A stretch of 64,000 bases of DNA, taken from contig CAXXIH010000008.1 in NCBI GenBank assembly GCA_963663365.2, positions 248,001 to 312,000 on the forward strand, read 5' to 3'. The DNA is from G963663365 sp963663365. Lineage in GTDB: Bacteria; Hinthialibacterota; Hinthialibacteria; Hinthialibacterales; G963663365. Every line of letters starts with the position of its first letter. The first letter of the stretch is position 1. The notes under the pieces are model-generated. The model was not told the DNA's origin. It searched no databases and saw nothing but the letters and a program-made list of their open reading frames with translations. The position numbers were made by a program, and so were the translations under genes. Shown piece after piece: positions 63,301 through 64,000 of this stretch.

Positions 63301-64000
63301 TTCGAGCGAGGCGAGGCACTCTTCGAAGTCGAGCACTATCGCAAGGATGGGAGTACATTTCCGCTAGAGGTATTGGCCAGGTTAGTCGAATGGCAAGGTA
63401 TCCCGGCTGTCCTCAGCATTGCTACGGACATATCTGACAGGAAGAGGCTGGAGCAAGAGCGCCTGGAAATGGAACGCCAAGTCCAGCACACCCAGAAACT
63501 CGAAAGTCTGGGCGTTCTAGCCGGGGGCATTGCCCATGACTTCAATAATCTGCTCATGTCCATCCTTGGACATGCCGATCTGGCCTTGGACGAGTTGACA
63601 CCGACCTCTCCGGCACATGCGAATATCGAACAGATCGAAACAGCTTCTCGCCGGGCCGCCGACCTGTGCGCACAATTGCTCGCCTATTCGGGCAGGGGGC
63701 GTTTCATCATCGAAGCTTTTGACGTGAGCACGCTCATCGGGGAAATGGCGCATCTGCTTAAAACCTCCATCTCGAAAAAAGCGATCCTTAACCTCCAGGT
63801 CGAGAAGAACCTGCCCAAGATCCAGGGCGATACAACCCAAATACGCCAAGTCATCATGAATCTTGTCATCAACGCATCGGAGGCCATTGGTGAACGGAGT
63901 GGAGTAATCAGCGTCTCAACGGGAGCGTGCCAGTGCCAGGAGGAGGACTTGCAGGGGGCTTACTTTGAAGGAAACCAGGCAGAAGGCCTGTACATTTTCA
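60313..64000 (+). CDS. Multi-PAS sensor histidine kinase, truncated by the window end
   Basis: The frame is open from ATG 60313 to the end of the window (at least 1229 residues). It starts with a GAF domain (FVEADRAYLFQFKN...SLMVVPMKTSERIFGFLGFDAV, about 30-175). At least seven PAS/PAC units follow (for example FFESMTDIMVVATPKGRILF, FRSNPSPMALSSSHDLRFVD, LLNTLPDPVWLKDTEGVYLG, FDSVPDMICTIDKNHRIMRA, MLDLAPSSITVHDTEGNFLF). Then comes the H-box LGVLAGGIAHDFNNLLMSIL (about 1068) and the start of the ATPase, NLVINASEAIGE. No membrane helix is visible in the part seen, so it is probably cytoplasmic. It may continue with a receiver domain outside the window. Confidence 0.9.
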   Translation, partial: MRNDNLERRIAFERLISTVCSRLARADTHNMDESLTRSLEEIGLFVEADRAYLFQFKNSNSRMDNTHEWCADGVEPEIDNLQDIECEKELPWFTKEIRKGDAILIPRVQDLPDEMGHERMHLERQDIQSLMVVPMKTSERIFGFLGFDAVKTARNWAGDDRMLLQFVADTMAGALQRIHTKEALKEIEANFHMFFESMTDIMVVATPKGRILFTNQAVRDKLGYSEQELAQMQIWDWHRPEDREEAKAIFTDILNGKRDCCPLPLMAKNGRHLPAESHTWFGKWSGQDCIFGICKDVSAQQEAHQRFEGIFRSNPSPMALSSSHDLRFVDVNDAFLETTGYTREEVLGRSSVELGLIVLPEAQDTAAEILHAKGRIANYELKVQCKDGTLRDGLFSGEVIRNWGQDLFLTVMVDITEQKRSETLLRQSEDYLRTLLNTLPDPVWLKDTEGVYLGCNHKFEQFFGAPESEIVGKTDYDFMDSDAAEFFCEKDRAAMAAGKPTVNEEEITFANDGHRELLETIRTPFFAPDDGLIGVLGIARDITERKQMELQLREREQRLSLALETAQLGYWKWTAVTDRVEWFGDHHKLFGIPHEDFKGTLDHVQQCVHPDDRQMGIDNINRAVEQHIPFDNTYRVVHPDGSIHWLNSYGHVSYDENGQAQAMFGITRDISEYKFAQETAEERVAQLTALLGAMQHGVLVEDMNRRVVFVNQEFCAIFGIPEPKAMLGTDWNEAARASASLFADPEAFLKTVDVRLANGEPVLNERLEMADGRFLERTYAPVNMEGHMFGHLWLYRDKTEQISIEQTIARAKEEWENTFDSVPDMICTIDKNHRIMRANRSFAERFGQTPRDLIGRTCYQCVHKLEEPPEFCPHTKTLEDKQEHTIETSEPYLGGDVLVTTTPLTDASGNFIGSVHVARDVTERNATESRLQIMGRMLDLAPSSITVHDTEGNFLFANRKTFSMHGYDEEEFLSINLHDLDVPESEALLEHRFCEIFERGEALFEVEHYRKDGSTFPLEVLARLVEWQGIPAVLSIATDISDRKRLEQERLEMERQVQHTQKLESLGVLAGGIAHDFNNLLMSILGHADLALDELTPTSPAHANIEQIETASRRAADLCAQLLAYSGRGRFIIEAFDVSTLIGEMAHLLKTSISKKAILNLQVEKNLPKIQGDTTQIRQVIMNLVINASEAIGERSGVISVSTGACQCQEEDLQGAYFEGNQAEGLYIF

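Overview
The window looks like a chromosome segment of an uncultured, probably anaerobic Gram-negative bacterium of the Sumerlaeota/Hydrogenedentota/Lentisphaerota type. This is inferred from several traits: type IV prepilin-like proteins with an FTLIELLIVVAIIGILAAIA head, large secreted sialidase/VCBS proteins, a Y_Y_Y/beta-propeller sensor kinase, a four-subunit ferredoxin-dependent 2-oxoacid oxidoreductase and ferredoxin-type MinD ATPases. The phylum call is an inference from gene style, because no ribosomal marker is present. TAG, TGA and TAA all end genes normally.

Layout. 1-2.3 kb: the 3' end of an IS1634-like element cuts a sugar epimerase, followed by a monooxygenase, an Fe-dependent alcohol dehydrogenase and tRNA-Ser(GCU). 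2.4-7.2 kb: a visibly AT-rich two-gene operon encodes a small Trypco1-like protein and a 1430-residue protein joining a caspase-like protease, an HSP90/GHKL ATPase and C-terminal repeats. It is the best candidate for a poorly described immune or conflict system here. 7.4-24.4 kb: mixed metabolic, secreted and signalling genes, among them a double-rubredoxin/TPP-enzyme fusion, a lone HsdR-like nuclease and orphan antitoxins. 25-31.6 kb: an accessory island with a truncated tRNA-Arg (a likely attachment-site scar), IS fragments, a TOTE-type primase-helicase with its partner gene, HigBA, and a second, inverted and truncated IS1634-like copy. Two 24-bp direct repeats bracket most of this segment.

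32-35.6 kb: two MinD-like ferredoxin ATPases, PanD and two NifX-like proteins form a compact operon. 36.3-43.5 kb: an RND tripartite efflux operon lies directly downstream of an ACR3/BASS transporter fused to CBS domains. 44.2-47.1 kb: korDABC. It is followed by two small unannotated genes and a divergent ArsR regulator with a candidate operator. 49.9-51.4 kb: an intact IS256-family element with a perfect 9-bp target duplication. 51.7-59.4 kb: a secreted carbohydrate/sialidase cluster (VCBS-sialidase, secreted nitrilase, PA14-like sialidase) flanked by two prepilin-like genes, one of which carries an in-frame amber codon. 59.5-60 kb: a chimera of IS66 and IstB remnants. 60.3 kb to the end: a multi-PAS histidine kinase running off the window.

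Many short overlaps of stop and start codons (ATGA or GTGA) mark tightly coupled operons: Trypco1/caspase, the MinD pair, RND/MFP/TolC, korABC and the TOTE pair. The accessory DNA shows repeated IS turnover, and several gene remnants are readable only by joining frames.
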